Of a DNA stretch of 64,000 nt, positions 27,728 to 36,542 are shown in pieces (position 1 is the stretch's first letter; each line of letters opens with the position of its first letter). This DNA comes from Methylobacterium sp. J-076 (lineage in GTDB: Bacteria > Pseudomonadota > Alphaproteobacteria > Rhizobiales > Beijerinckiaceae), in contig NZ_JAKSXW010000078.1 in the NCBI RefSeq assembly GCF_022829405.1, forward strand, positions 83,719-147,718. Reading direction: 5' to 3'. The translations under genes were made by a program, and so were the position numbers. The notes beneath the pieces are model-generated. The model worked only from the letters and a program-made list of their open reading frames with translations, made no database searches and had not been told where the DNA came from.

Positions 27728-29356
27728 ATGTCCGACGCTGTCCTGGCCCCCACCGGTCCGATCGACCCCGCATCCCGCGGCAAACCGAAGCTCGACCGGG
27801 GCATGCACCCGGGCGGGACGATCGCCTTCCTGCTGGTTCTCGTCGCCGGGCTCGCCTACGCGGTCGTCAGCCTGATCACGGACATGAACGCGGTCGGCGA
27901 GGCGCCCCTGGCCTACGGCGCCTTCGCGCTGCTGGGCCTCGCCCTGCTGATCGCCCTCGCCTTCGAGTTCGTGAACGGCTTCCACGACACCGCCAACGCG
28001 GTGGCCACCGTGATCTACACCCATTCGATGCCGCCGCTGGTGGCGGTGATCTGGTCGGGCGCCTTCAACTTCCTCGGGGTGATGCTCTCGTCGGGGGCGG
28101 TGGCCTACGCCATCGTGACCCTGTTGCCGGTGGAGCTGATCCTGCAGGTCGGCTCCGGGGCGGGCTACGCGATGATCTTCTCGCTGCTCCTGGCGGCGAT
28201 CATCTGGAACCTCGGCACCTGGGCGCTCGGCCTGCCGAACTCCTCCTCGCACGCGCTGATCGGCTCGGTGCTGGGCGTCGGCCTCGCCAACCAGTTCATG
28301 GGCGGGCAGGACGGCACCTCGGGCGTCGACTGGAACCAGGCCATGGGCGTGTTCAAGGCGCTGGCCTTCAGCCCTCTGTGCGGGTTCGTCCTGGCGGCGC
28401 TGCTGCTGCTCGCCCTGAAGTTCACCATCCGCCGCAAGGACCTCTACGAGGCCCCCAAGGGCGACGCGCCCCCGCCCCTGTGGATCCGCAGCCTGCTGAT
28501 CCTGACCTGCACCCTGGTCTCCTTCTTCCACGGCGGCAACGACGGGCAGAAGGGGATGGGCCTGATCATGCTGATCCTGATCGGCGCCGCCCCCACCGCC
28601 TACGCCCTCAACCGCACCATGACCGCGGATGCCACCCCGGCCTTCGTGCAGACCTCCCAGGCCGCCAGCGGCGTGTTCGGGGCGCGGGCGGCCGACGCCG
28701 CCAAGCCCGCCCCGGCCGAGGCCCGCAAGGTCGTCAGCGACGCCCTCAAGGCCAAGGACCTCGACAGGCCGGCGGTCTACGGCGCCCTGGCCGCCCTCTC
28801 CAACGACATCGCCCACGCGGTGCAGGGCTACGGCTCGATCCGGCAGGTCCCGGCGGCGGCGACCTCCAACGTCCGCAACGACATGTACCTCGCCGCCGAC
28901 GCGATCCGGCTTCTGCCGAAATCCGGAGCAACCTTCTCCGAGGCGGAGACCAGGACCCTCAAGGGCTATACCGACCTGCTCAACGCCGGCACCCGCTACA
29001 TCCCCGACTGGGTGAAGGTCTGCGTCGCCCTGGCGCTCGGCCTCGGCACCATGGTCGGGTGGAAGCGCATCGTCGTCACCGTGGGCGAGCGGATCGGCAA
29101 GACCCACCTCACCTACGCCCAGGGCGCCTCGGCGGAGATCGTCGCCGCCGGCACGATCGGGCTCGCCGAGCTCTACGGCTTGCCGGTCTCGACCACGCAC
29201 ATCCTGTCCTCCGGCGTCGCCGGCACGATGGCGGCCAACGGTTCGGGCCTGCAGATCGCCACGGTCCGCAACATGGCGCTCGCCTGGGTGACGACCCTGC
29301 CGGCCGCCATCCTGATCGCCGGCACGCTGTTCTTCATCCTGCGCCACGTCTTCTAG
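27728..29356 (+). CDS. PiT family inorganic phosphate permease
   Basis: 542 residues, inner membrane. It carries the two PiT signatures: GFHDTANAVATVIYT (84-98) and, in the second half, SFFHGGNDGQKGMGL. A hydrophilic insert of about 110 residues (about 345-455) separates the two membrane halves. These carriers take up phosphate as a neutral metal-phosphate complex with H+ or Na+. ATG 27728 has GAGGTG upstream. The following CorA-like gene starts 4 bp after the stop, so the two are probably co-transcribed. The pairing makes sense because PiT transport needs divalent cations such as Mg2+. Confidence 0.93.
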   Translation: MSDAVLAPTGPIDPASRGKPKLDRGMHPGGTIAFLLVLVAGLAYAVVSLITDMNAVGEAPLAYGAFALLGLALLIALAFEFVNGFHDTANAVATVIYTHSMPPLVAVIWSGAFNFLGVMLSSGAVAYAIVTLLPVELILQVGSGAGYAMIFSLLLAAIIWNLGTWALGLPNSSSHALIGSVLGVGLANQFMGGQDGTSGVDWNQAMGVFKALAFSPLCGFVLAALLLLALKFTIRRKDLYEAPKGDAPPPLWIRSLLILTCTLVSFFHGGNDGQKGMGLIMLILIGAAPTAYALNRTMTADATPAFVQTSQAASGVFGARAADAAKPAPAEARKVVSDALKAKDLDRPAVYGALAALSNDIAHAVQGYGSIRQVPAAATSNVRNDMYLAADAIRLLPKSGATFSEAETRTLKGYTDLLNAGTRYIPDWVKVCVALALGLGTMVGWKRIVVTVGERIGKTHLTYAQGASAEIVAAGTIGLAELYGLPVSTTHILSSGVAGTMAANGSGLQIATVRNMALAWVTTLPAAILIAGTLFFILRHVF

Positions 29357-29360
29357 CCCC

Positions 29361-30404
29361 GTGGTCGCGACCTCCGCCGCCGCGGCCCGCCTCCTGTGCG
29401 ACGAGCCGGCCCTCCCGGGCCTGCTCTGGGCCATGCGGTTCGATGAGAGCGGTCGCGGCCACCCCGTCGCCCACGACGAGCCGCTGCCCCATCCGGGCCG
29501 CTTCGGCGAGGGCTTCACGTGGCTGCACTTCAACCTCAACGATGCGCGCCTGCCGGCTCTGATCGCCGAGGGGCGCCTCGGCCCGCCGGACCTGACCGCG
29601 GCGGCCTTCGCCAGCGACCCGCACCAGCGCCTGACGGTCGAGGCGGGGCATATCGGCGGTGTGGTGGCGGACCTCGTCCGGGAGACCGGTGGGGACGCCC
29701 GGGTCGATGCGGGCGGGCGCCTGCACTTCGTGATCGGGCCCCACCTCCTCGTCAGCGGGCGGCGGCACCCCGTCCTCGGGCCGGACCTCGCCCGCGATGC
29801 GGCGGCGAGCGGGCGGGGCATCCTCGCCCCGGTCCACCTGCTCGAAGTCATCGTGGACCGCGTCGTGACCGCGATGGTCGAGACCGGCGGGCGGCTCGCC
29901 GACGAACTCGACGAGATCGAGGACCATATCCTCGACGAGCGGGTGCGCGACGAGCGGCGGCGCCTCGGGCCGATCCGGCGGGATGCCGTCCGCCTGCACC
30001 GGCAGCTGCTCGGCCTGCGCGCCGTGTTCCACCGGCTGGAGACGGCCGGGGAGGAGGAGGAGATCCCGGCCGAGGCGGCCATCGCCGCCGCGCGGATCGC
30101 CCAGCGGCTCGACGCCCTGGACCGGGACATGGTGATGCTGGCCGACCGCAGCCGCCTGATGCAGGAGGAGCTGTCCTCCTACCTCGCCCAGGCTTCCAAC
30201 CGGCAGCTCTACACCCTGTCGGTGATGACCGCCCTGTTCCTCCCGCCGACCCTGGTCACCGGCCTGTTCGGCATGAACACCAAGAGCCTGCCGCTCACCG
30301 AGGTGGATGGCGGCTCCTACGGGGCCATGGCCATCGCCTGCCTCTCCGCCCTCGTCGCCTTCGGGCTGATCCGCGGCCTCGGCATCCGCCCGCCGCGGGA
30401 TTGA
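29361..30404 (+). CDS. CorA/ZntB-type divalent cation transporter
   Basis: 347 residues. A large cytoplasmic alpha/beta N-terminal domain and long stalk helices (about 170-285, rich in Glu/Arg) lead to two C-terminal membrane helices. The first carries the family GMN motif in GLFGMNTKSLPL. The sequence after GMN and the acidic loop resemble the ZntB branch as much as CorA, so the ion (Mg2+ uptake or Zn2+ transport) is not settled. Start is GTG 29361, 4 bp after the phosphate permease stop, implying an operon. It converges on the porin gene with 13 bp between stops. Confidence 0.88.
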   Translation: MVATSAAAARLLCDEPALPGLLWAMRFDESGRGHPVAHDEPLPHPGRFGEGFTWLHFNLNDARLPALIAEGRLGPPDLTAAAFASDPHQRLTVEAGHIGGVVADLVRETGGDARVDAGGRLHFVIGPHLLVSGRRHPVLGPDLARDAAASGRGILAPVHLLEVIVDRVVTAMVETGGRLADELDEIEDHILDERVRDERRRLGPIRRDAVRLHRQLLGLRAVFHRLETAGEEEEIPAEAAIAAARIAQRLDALDRDMVMLADRSRLMQEELSSYLAQASNRQLYTLSVMTALFLPPTLVTGLFGMNTKSLPLTEVDGGSYGAMAIACLSALVAFGLIRGLGIRPPRD

Positions 30405-30417
30405 GGCCCCTCCGCCC

Positions 30418-31944
30418 TCAGTAGCGGGTGATGGCGCGCAGGCCGAGCACGGTGGCGTCGCGCACCCGCTTGCCCTCCGGGTCGCGGGGGTTGGCGATCC
30501 CGCCGCCGGGATGGATCACGTATTGCACGGTCGGCTGCACGGCGATCCCGGGGGCGAGCACCGCCTGGTAGGTCGCCTCCAGCACCGTCTCGGCGCTGCG
30601 GCGGGGGGCGGGGCCGGTGCCCTGCGCGGCGGCGATGGCGTCGAGGCGCCGGGCGGCGGGGGCGATCCGGGCGACGGCCACCGCGAGGCCGAGGGTGTCG
30701 TCGGAGCGGCCGGGCAGCAGCCCGCGATAGGCGATGCCGCCGTCGAGGTAGAGGTCCACGAGGTTGCGGTCCCCCGGAGACGCGGAGGCCCGCAGGAACA
30801 CGCTGGCGCCGTCGTTCGGGTCGTCCGGCTCCTGATAGACCGTCTGGTCGATCACGCCGTAGACGCTGGAATCGCCCGAGACCCGGCGGCCGAGGCCGCT
30901 GACCGGGTCGGGGGTGAGGGCATCCACCCGGCCGAACCGGCGCCAGCCGCCGAGGGTCACGGTGCCCGGCTGGCCCGGCGCGCCGGGCGCCGTGTTGTAG
31001 GCGTAGCTGGCCTCGGCGATGGCCAGCGGCGGGTCGGAGAGGGGGAAGCGGGTGCCGTTCGGGTTGCGCCGCTGCGGGTCGATCCCCGAGCGCGGGTTGC
31101 CGCCGCCGGGGGTGCCGTCGATCAGGCTGGCCTGGAACGAGAGCTCCGGGGTCGGCACGTATTTCACCCGCAGGGTGGGGGCCGAGAGGGGGTAGGCCGG
31201 CCCGCCATCGGTCATGTTCGCGGCGAAGATCCCCGGCCACCCGAAGGTGCCGTTGGTGAACAGGATGCCGGTCTGGCTCACCATGTACTCGGTGTCGGCG
31301 GAGAGCTGCCCGACGCGCAGGAACAGCCGCTCGTCGAACAGGCTCTGCTCCAGCCACAGCTCCGAGAGGCGCGAGGCGGGCAGGGCCTCGATCTCGCTCA
31401 CCGTCAGCAGGTTGCCGACGCGGGAGCGGGAGGTCCCGCTGCCCTGGATCTGGTAGACGGTGGCGTGGGCCGTGGCCCCGCTCCACCCGGCGAAGGTGTC
31501 GAGGTCGACATCGACGTCGAGGTCGAGCAGCGTCAGGCCGGTCTCGCCCCGGCGCAGGCCCCCCCGCAGGCTCCGGTAGGTCTCCGCCACCCCGATCAGC
31601 CCGAAGGTGATCCCCCGGCTCTGGAGGAACGCGCGATACCCGCCGGGATCGCCCGCGGGGCCGAGCAGCGGCTGGAACGAGGTCGTCACCTCCGCGGCGC
31701 GCCCGGCCGAGAACACGGGCTGCGCCACCGAGGTCTGCGGGTCGCCGCCCGCGCCGGCATTCGAGCCGATGGCGACGCCCTCGGCCGCGACCCGCGCGGC
31801 CGTCTCCGGGTCCTGCGCCGCGGGATCGGCCGAGACGAGGCTCGCCTGCAGCATCAGGCCGATCGCAACGGTACCGCGGACGATGGTGCGGGCGGGGGAC
31901 ACACCACGGACTCTGACGATGGACGACCCGGCCAGCAAGGGCAC
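30418..31944 (-). CDS. OprB-type carbohydrate-selective porin
   Basis: 508 residues, outer membrane. An N-terminal signal peptide (TVAIGLMLQASLVSADPA) is followed by a short variable region and an OprB barrel with typical aromatic-rich strands (FLRVGQLSADTEYMVSQTG; NGTFGWPG), and ends TRY with a terminal aromatic. OprB proteins admit sugars and small carbohydrates. The start is uncertain: GTG 31944 gives the longest form, while GTG 31902 still leaves a complete signal peptide. No sugar transporter or catabolic gene is adjacent. Confidence 0.87.
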   Translation of the reverse strand: MPLLAGSSIVRVRGVSPARTIVRGTVAIGLMLQASLVSADPAAQDPETAARVAAEGVAIGSNAGAGGDPQTSVAQPVFSAGRAAEVTTSFQPLLGPAGDPGGYRAFLQSRGITFGLIGVAETYRSLRGGLRRGETGLTLLDLDVDVDLDTFAGWSGATAHATVYQIQGSGTSRSRVGNLLTVSEIEALPASRLSELWLEQSLFDERLFLRVGQLSADTEYMVSQTGILFTNGTFGWPGIFAANMTDGGPAYPLSAPTLRVKYVPTPELSFQASLIDGTPGGGNPRSGIDPQRRNPNGTRFPLSDPPLAIAEASYAYNTAPGAPGQPGTVTLGGWRRFGRVDALTPDPVSGLGRRVSGDSSVYGVIDQTVYQEPDDPNDGASVFLRASASPGDRNLVDLYLDGGIAYRGLLPGRSDDTLGLAVAVARIAPAARRLDAIAAAQGTGPAPRRSAETVLEATYQAVLAPGIAVQPTVQYVIHPGGGIANPRDPEGKRVRDATVLGLRAITRY

Positions 31945-32024
31945 AGCTTCGTGACCGGTGGACGACGGAGGGCCCGGACGGAAGGACCGCCCCCGCCGGG
32001 GTCATGACTGGGCGCATGCATGGT

Positions 32025-32047
32025 GCTCATGGGCCGGATCCATGAGC
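32025..32047. promoter_or_regulatory. 8-bp dyad between porin and small gene pair
   Basis: GCTCATGG (32025-32032) is the perfect reverse complement of CCATGAGC (32040-32047), with a 7-bp spacer. It lies in the divergent gap between the OprB gene and the two small genes. Operator or hairpin, function unknown. Confidence 0.4.
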
Positions 32048-32158
32048 GGGGTCACGGCCGGGGATCTTGGACGCGGCCTCGGGGCCGGTCATCCGGCCGT
32101 CATGCCGCCGGCCTAGGCCACCCCCCTCGCCGGCGCGCCCGGCCTGCAGCCCCGTCCC

Positions 32159-32401
32159 ATGTTCACGCACTATTGTCTCGATCCCCAGGACCCGTTCGCC
32201 GAGCGCGAGGTCCTGGTGGCGTTCGAACCCGCCGCCTCCGGCATCCGGCTCCTCGCCGCCCTCGATGCGGACCACGCCGACATCCTGCCCGACCTGATCG
32301 ACGCCCAGTGCGACGACCTGCGGCGCGAACTCGCCGCCGCCGGCTGGTGCGCCGGCCGGGGCCAGCCCGTGCCGGGCGCCGACGCACGGGCGGCGGCCTG
32401 A
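32159..32401 (+). CDS. Small hypothetical protein, first of a coupled pair
   Basis: 80 residues, acidic, with two Cys (C6 and C51) plus another at C64, and no signal peptide or membrane helix. Not recognised. Its TGA overlaps the ATG of the next small gene by 1 nt (TGATG), a sign that both are translated and linked. No strong ribosome site is visible ahead of the ATG, although CCCCGTCCC is unlikely to serve. Confidence 0.5.
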   Translation: MFTHYCLDPQDPFAEREVLVAFEPAASGIRLLAALDADHADILPDLIDAQCDDLRRELAAAGWCAGRGQPVPGADARAAA

Positions 32402-32541
32402 TGGGCCGGGAGCCCACCGATGCCGCCGGCCCGGCGGGGACGGGCCGCGAGACGCGGATGCAGTCCTACATCGCTGTGGCGGTGATGGGGGTCGGTCTGC
32501 TCGGCGTGCTGGGCGGCCTGCTCCACATCCTCCCCGCCTGA
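32401..32541 (+). CDS. Single-helix small membrane protein
   Basis: 46 residues. The first 20 are hydrophilic. The rest is one membrane helix (YIAVAVMGVGLLGVLGGLL) followed by HILPA. It overlaps the upstream 80-residue gene by 1 nt. Small single-pass proteins like this often modulate a larger membrane complex, but nothing nearby identifies a partner. Confidence 0.5.
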   Translation: MGREPTDAAGPAGTGRETRMQSYIAVAVMGVGLLGVLGGLLHILPA

Positions 32542-32663
32542 GGGCCGCGCCGCCCGGCCCCGCGGCCGCCGCCCGCCGGTGCAATTTTTCTGACGGGGTC
32601 TCGAAGAGTTTTTAAGCAGCGCACCGGTCCAGTTTTGGAGTAATGTCTTGCATTAGGCCAATG

Positions 32664-32722
32664 ATTTCGTGCGGTGCCGCACAAATCGTTGCGCTGCAAA
32701 AAGAACTGCATTTGAAATGCAG
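32664..32722. promoter_or_regulatory. Cluster of palindromes before the CoA-transferase gene
   Basis: Three dyads in 59 bp of unusually AT-rich DNA: GATTT-c-GTGCGG-tg-CCGCAC-AAATC (32664-32687, one bulge), TTGC-gct-GCAA (32689-32699) and CTGCATTTGAAATGCAG (32706-32722, 8-bp arms, 1-bp centre). The last two repeat the TGC...GCA half-site theme, which fits PhaR-type regulators of acetyl-CoA/polyhydroxybutyrate metabolism as I recall them. The block ends 65 bp before the ATG. Confidence 0.55.
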
Positions 32723-32787
32723 TCGATCTCGCGGCCGGATCCTTCGAGGTGCCGGGCGTCCGGGTTTCAGGGAGGATCGCGAGCTTC

Positions 32788-34770
32788 ATGAAGAAGAACA
32801 AGGTCATCTCCGCGGACGAGGCGATCGCCCTTGTCCGCGCCAACGACGTGCTGACCACGACGGGTTTCGTCCAGAGTTGCATCCCGGAGGCGCTCCACGC
32901 CGCCCTGGAGAAGCGCTACGTGGAGACCGGCTCGCCGCGGGGCCTGACCCTGATCATGACCGCGGGCGCGGGCGACAGCAAAGGTCTGGGGACCGGGCGC
33001 CTGCACCATCCGGGGCTGCTCGCGCGGGTCATCGCCGCCAACTTCGGGCGGATGCCGAAGGTCGCCAAGGCCGCGCAGGACAACCTGATCCGCGGCTACA
33101 ACCTGCCCCAGGGTGTGATCTCGCAGCTCTACCGCGCCTGTGCCGCCGGGCAGCCCGGCCTGTTCTCGAAGGTCGGCCTCCAGACCTACGTCGATCCGCG
33201 GCACGGCGGCGCCAAGGTCAACGACCTGACCACGGAGGACATCGTCAAGCTGGTGGAGGTCGATGGCCAGGAATGGCTGTTCTACACCGCCACCAAGATC
33301 GACGTGGCCTTCATCCGCGCCACCTCGGCGGACCCGTCCGGCAACCTCTCCTACGAGAAGGAGGCGCTGACGCTGGATTGCCTCGCCCAGGCGATGGCGG
33401 CGCGCAACAACGGCGGCATCGTCATCGCGCAGGTCGAGCGCATCGTGGACGACGGCTACCTGCTGCCGAAGGACGTGCGGGTGCCGGGCATCCTGGTGGA
33501 CTGCGTGGTGGTCGCCGAGCCCGAGATGCACCGCATGAACTACGGCGTGGTGCACGACGCGGCGCTGGCCGGCGAGATCCGCGTGCCGGTGACCGGCATC
33601 AAGCGGATGCCCCTCAACGAGCGCAAGATCATCGCCCGGCGGGCCGCCTTCGAGCTGCCGCCCAACGGCGTGGTCAACCTCGGGGTCGGGGCCCCGGAGG
33701 GCATCTCGTCGGTGGCCAACGAGGAGAAGATCACCCCCTACATCACCCTCACCACCGAGGCGGGGGCGGTGGGCGGCGTGCTGGCCTCCGGATCGAGCTT
33801 CGGCGCGGCCACCAACGCCGACTGCATCATCGACCAGAACCAAATGTTCGACTTCTACGACGGCGGCGGCCTGGACATGACCTGCCTCGGCATGGCCGAG
33901 TGCGACGAGGCCGGCAACGTCAACACGTCGAAGTTCGGCGGCAAGCTCAACGGCTGCGGCGGCTTCATCAACATCTCGCAGAACGCCCGCACCGTGGTCT
34001 TCGCCGGCACCTTCACGGCGGGGGGCCTGGAGATCGCCGTGCAGGAGGGCCAGGTGCGGATCCTCAGCGAGGGCAGGGCGCGCAAGTTCGTCACCCAGGT
34101 CCAGCAGAACACCTTCTCGGGGCCCTACGCGGTGCAGCGCTCGCAGCCGGTCCTGTACGTCACCGAACGCTGCGTCTTCCAGCTCACGCCGGAGGGGCTG
34201 GAGCTGGTCGAGGTGGCGCCGGGCATCGACATCGAGCGCGACATCCTCGCCCACATGGATTTCGCCCCGGTGGTGCGCAACCCGGTGCCGATGGATCCCC
34301 GGATCTTCCGGGAGGAGCCGATGGAGTTGATCTCCGATCTGCTCAACCTCGATCTCAAGGCGCGGGTCAGCTACGACGGCGAGCGCAACATCCTCTTCAT
34401 CAACCTCGAAGGCTGGTACTGCCGGGTGAAGGGCGACATGGACGAGCTGCGCATGACCATCGTGGAGGCGTGCCGGAAGGCGGGCCAGCGGGTCAACGCG
34501 GTGATCAACCACGACGGCTTCCGGCTGAACGAGAACCTCGTCGATGACTATGCCGGGATGGTCCAGTATCTCCAGGCGAACTACTACGCGACCACGACCC
34601 GCTACGCCACGAGCGCCTTCCTGCGCCTCAAGATGGAAGAGGCGCTCACCCGGCGCGGCGTCGCCCCCCACGTCTTCGAGCGCAAGGAGGAGGCCCAGGC
34701 CTTCCTGAACAGCACCGGGGACAACAAGGCCCGCAAGCGGATCTCGCCGGCCGTCGCCTCGGCCGCCTGA
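32788..34770 (+). CDS. Acyl-CoA:acetate/3-ketoacid CoA-transferase with C-terminal extension
   Basis: 660 residues. The first 520 are a complete family I CoA-transferase of the YdiF/propionate-CoA-transferase type, with both subunits fused: GFVQSCIPEALHAALEKRY at the start of the alpha half, and TLTTEAGAVGGVLASG carrying the catalytic Glu in the beta half. It moves CoA between acyl-CoAs and acetate or a keto acid. The last 130 residues (YDGERNILFINLEGWYCRV onward) are an added domain that resembles a small alpha/beta, possibly STAS-like, fold and is absent from the shorter enzymes. ATG 32788 is chosen over an upstream frame because AGGGAGG precedes it. Likely role: carbon-storage or short-chain acid metabolism. 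Confidence 0.88.
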   Translation: MKKNKVISADEAIALVRANDVLTTTGFVQSCIPEALHAALEKRYVETGSPRGLTLIMTAGAGDSKGLGTGRLHHPGLLARVIAANFGRMPKVAKAAQDNLIRGYNLPQGVISQLYRACAAGQPGLFSKVGLQTYVDPRHGGAKVNDLTTEDIVKLVEVDGQEWLFYTATKIDVAFIRATSADPSGNLSYEKEALTLDCLAQAMAARNNGGIVIAQVERIVDDGYLLPKDVRVPGILVDCVVVAEPEMHRMNYGVVHDAALAGEIRVPVTGIKRMPLNERKIIARRAAFELPPNGVVNLGVGAPEGISSVANEEKITPYITLTTEAGAVGGVLASGSSFGAATNADCIIDQNQMFDFYDGGGLDMTCLGMAECDEAGNVNTSKFGGKLNGCGGFINISQNARTVVFAGTFTAGGLEIAVQEGQVRILSEGRARKFVTQVQQNTFSGPYAVQRSQPVLYVTERCVFQLTPEGLELVEVAPGIDIERDILAHMDFAPVVRNPVPMDPRIFREEPMELISDLLNLDLKARVSYDGERNILFINLEGWYCRVKGDMDELRMTIVEACRKAGQRVNAVINHDGFRLNENLVDDYAGMVQYLQANYYATTTRYATSAFLRLKMEEALTRRGVAPHVFERKEEAQAFLNSTGDNKARKRISPAVASAA

Positions 34771-34796
34771 GGGCGCCCGGCCCCGGCGGCGGGGTC

Positions 34797-36542
34797 TCAC
34801 TCCGCCGCCGCGATCCCGGCCTCCCCGGCCCGGCCGAACTGGGCGGCGTGCAGGCGGCGGTAGGGGCCGTCCGCCGTCAGAAGGACCTCGTGGCGGCCCT
34901 GCTCGACGACGCCGCCCTCGCCGAGGACGACGATCCGGTCGGCGTCGCGGATGGTCGCGAGGCGGTGGGCGATGATCAGCGTCGTGCGGCCCCGGGCGAG
35001 GTCGGCCAGCGCCCGCTGGATCTCCCGCTCGGTCTGCGTGTCGAGGGCCGAGGTCGCCTCGTCGAGGATGAGGACCGGCGGGTTCTTCAGGAAGACCCGG
35101 GCGATGGCGATGCGCTGCTTCTGCCCGCCGGACAGGCGCACGCCCCGCTCGCCCACCACCGTGTCGAGCCCCTCCGGCAACCCGTCGATGAGGCTGCCGA
35201 GCCGCGCCCGCCGGGCGGCCTCCTCGATCTCGGCCGCGGTGGCGGTGAGGCGGCCGTAGGCGATGTTCTCGCGGATCGTGCCCGCGAACAGGAACACGTC
35301 CTGCTGCACGATGCCGATCTGCCGCCGCAGGGAGTCGAGGGTGATGGCGCGCAGGTCCAGCCCGTCGATGGTGATCCGCCCGGCCTCGACGTCGTAGAAG
35401 CGCGGCAGCAGGGCGCAGAGGGTGGTCTTGCCCACCCCCGAGGGACCCACGAAGGCCACCGTCTCGCCCGCCGCGACGGTGATGTTCAGGCCGGTGAAGA
35501 CCGGACGTCCCCGCCCGTAGCCGAACCTGACCTCCTCGAAGCGGATGTCGCCCCGCAGGGGCTCGGCCTCGACCGCGCCGGGGCGGTCCACGATGTCGGG
35601 CTCGGTGGCGAGCAGCTCCTGGTAGCGCCGGAACCCCGCGACGCCCTTCGGATAGGTCTCGACCACGGCGCCGATCTTCTCCAGGGGCCGGTAGAAGACG
35701 CCGACGAGGAGCAGGAAGCCGACGAAGCCGCCGGGGGTGAGTTCGCCGCGCACCACGAAGGCCGCGCCGCCGAGCAGCACCGCGATCTGGACGAGGCGCA
35801 GGCCGAGGTAGTTGATCGACAGGCCCGCCGCCATCAGCCGGTAGGCCTCGAGCTTGGTGTCGCGGTAGCGGGCGTTGTCGAGGGCGAACAGCGCCCGCTC
35901 GTGCCGCTCGTTGGCGAAGGCCTGCACGACGCGCATCCCGCCGACATTCTCCTCGATCCGGGCATTGAAGGCGCCGACCCGGCCGTACTGCGCCTGCCAG
36001 TTGCGGGTCATCCGCCCGCCGTAGCGCAGGGACACGAAGGCGATCACCGGCAGGATCGCCCCGGTGATGAGGGCCAGCGGCGGGTGGACCCAGAGCATCA
36101 GCAGGAAGGCGCCGGCCAGGGTCATCACCGCGATGAACAGGTCCTCGGGGCCGTGGTGGGCGACCTCGCCGATCTCCTCCAGGTCCTTCGTCACCCGGGC
36201 GACGAGGTGGCCGGTCTTCTGCCCGTCGTAGAAGCGGAACGAGAGCTTCTGCAGGTGGTCGAAGGCGCGGGCGCGCATCGTGGTCTCGATGTTGATGCCG
36301 AGCACGTGCCCCCAGTAGGTGACCACCACCATCAGCCCGGCATTGGCCACGTAGATCAGGGCGAGGCAGGCCGCCGCCAGCAGGATCAGCCCCCAATCCT
36401 GGCGGGGGAGCAGGGTGTCGATGAAGCCTTTCACCGCCACGGGGAAGCCGAGTTCGAGCAGGCCGGAGAGCACGGCGCAGCCGAAATCGAGGAGGAACAG
36501 GGCCCTGTGCGGCCTGTAATAGGCGAGGAAGGCCTTCAGCAT
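34797..36542 (-). CDS. ABC exporter (fused permease/ATPase) in siderophore cassette
   Basis: 581 residues: six membrane helices in the first 310, then an ATPase with Walker A GPSGVGKTT, signature LSGGQKQR, Walker B PVLILDEATSALD and the H-loop IAHRLAT. It is of the MsbA/LmrA-like type B homodimer class. Overlap of its start with the FhuF-like gene (7 nt) places it third in the cassette MFS-FhuF-ABC. In that context it may export a siderophore, recycle one or move it inward, as YbtP/Q-like exporter-fold importers do. It converges on the CoA-transferase gene. Confidence 0.85.
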   Translation of the reverse strand: MLKAFLAYYRPHRALFLLDFGCAVLSGLLELGFPVAVKGFIDTLLPRQDWGLILLAAACLALIYVANAGLMVVVTYWGHVLGINIETTMRARAFDHLQKLSFRFYDGQKTGHLVARVTKDLEEIGEVAHHGPEDLFIAVMTLAGAFLLMLWVHPPLALITGAILPVIAFVSLRYGGRMTRNWQAQYGRVGAFNARIEENVGGMRVVQAFANERHERALFALDNARYRDTKLEAYRLMAAGLSINYLGLRLVQIAVLLGGAAFVVRGELTPGGFVGFLLLVGVFYRPLEKIGAVVETYPKGVAGFRRYQELLATEPDIVDRPGAVEAEPLRGDIRFEEVRFGYGRGRPVFTGLNITVAAGETVAFVGPSGVGKTTLCALLPRFYDVEAGRITIDGLDLRAITLDSLRRQIGIVQQDVFLFAGTIRENIAYGRLTATAAEIEEAARRARLGSLIDGLPEGLDTVVGERGVRLSGGQKQRIAIARVFLKNPPVLILDEATSALDTQTEREIQRALADLARGRTTLIIAHRLATIRDADRIVVLGEGGVVEQGRHEVLLTADGPYRRLHAAQFGRAGEAGIAAAE

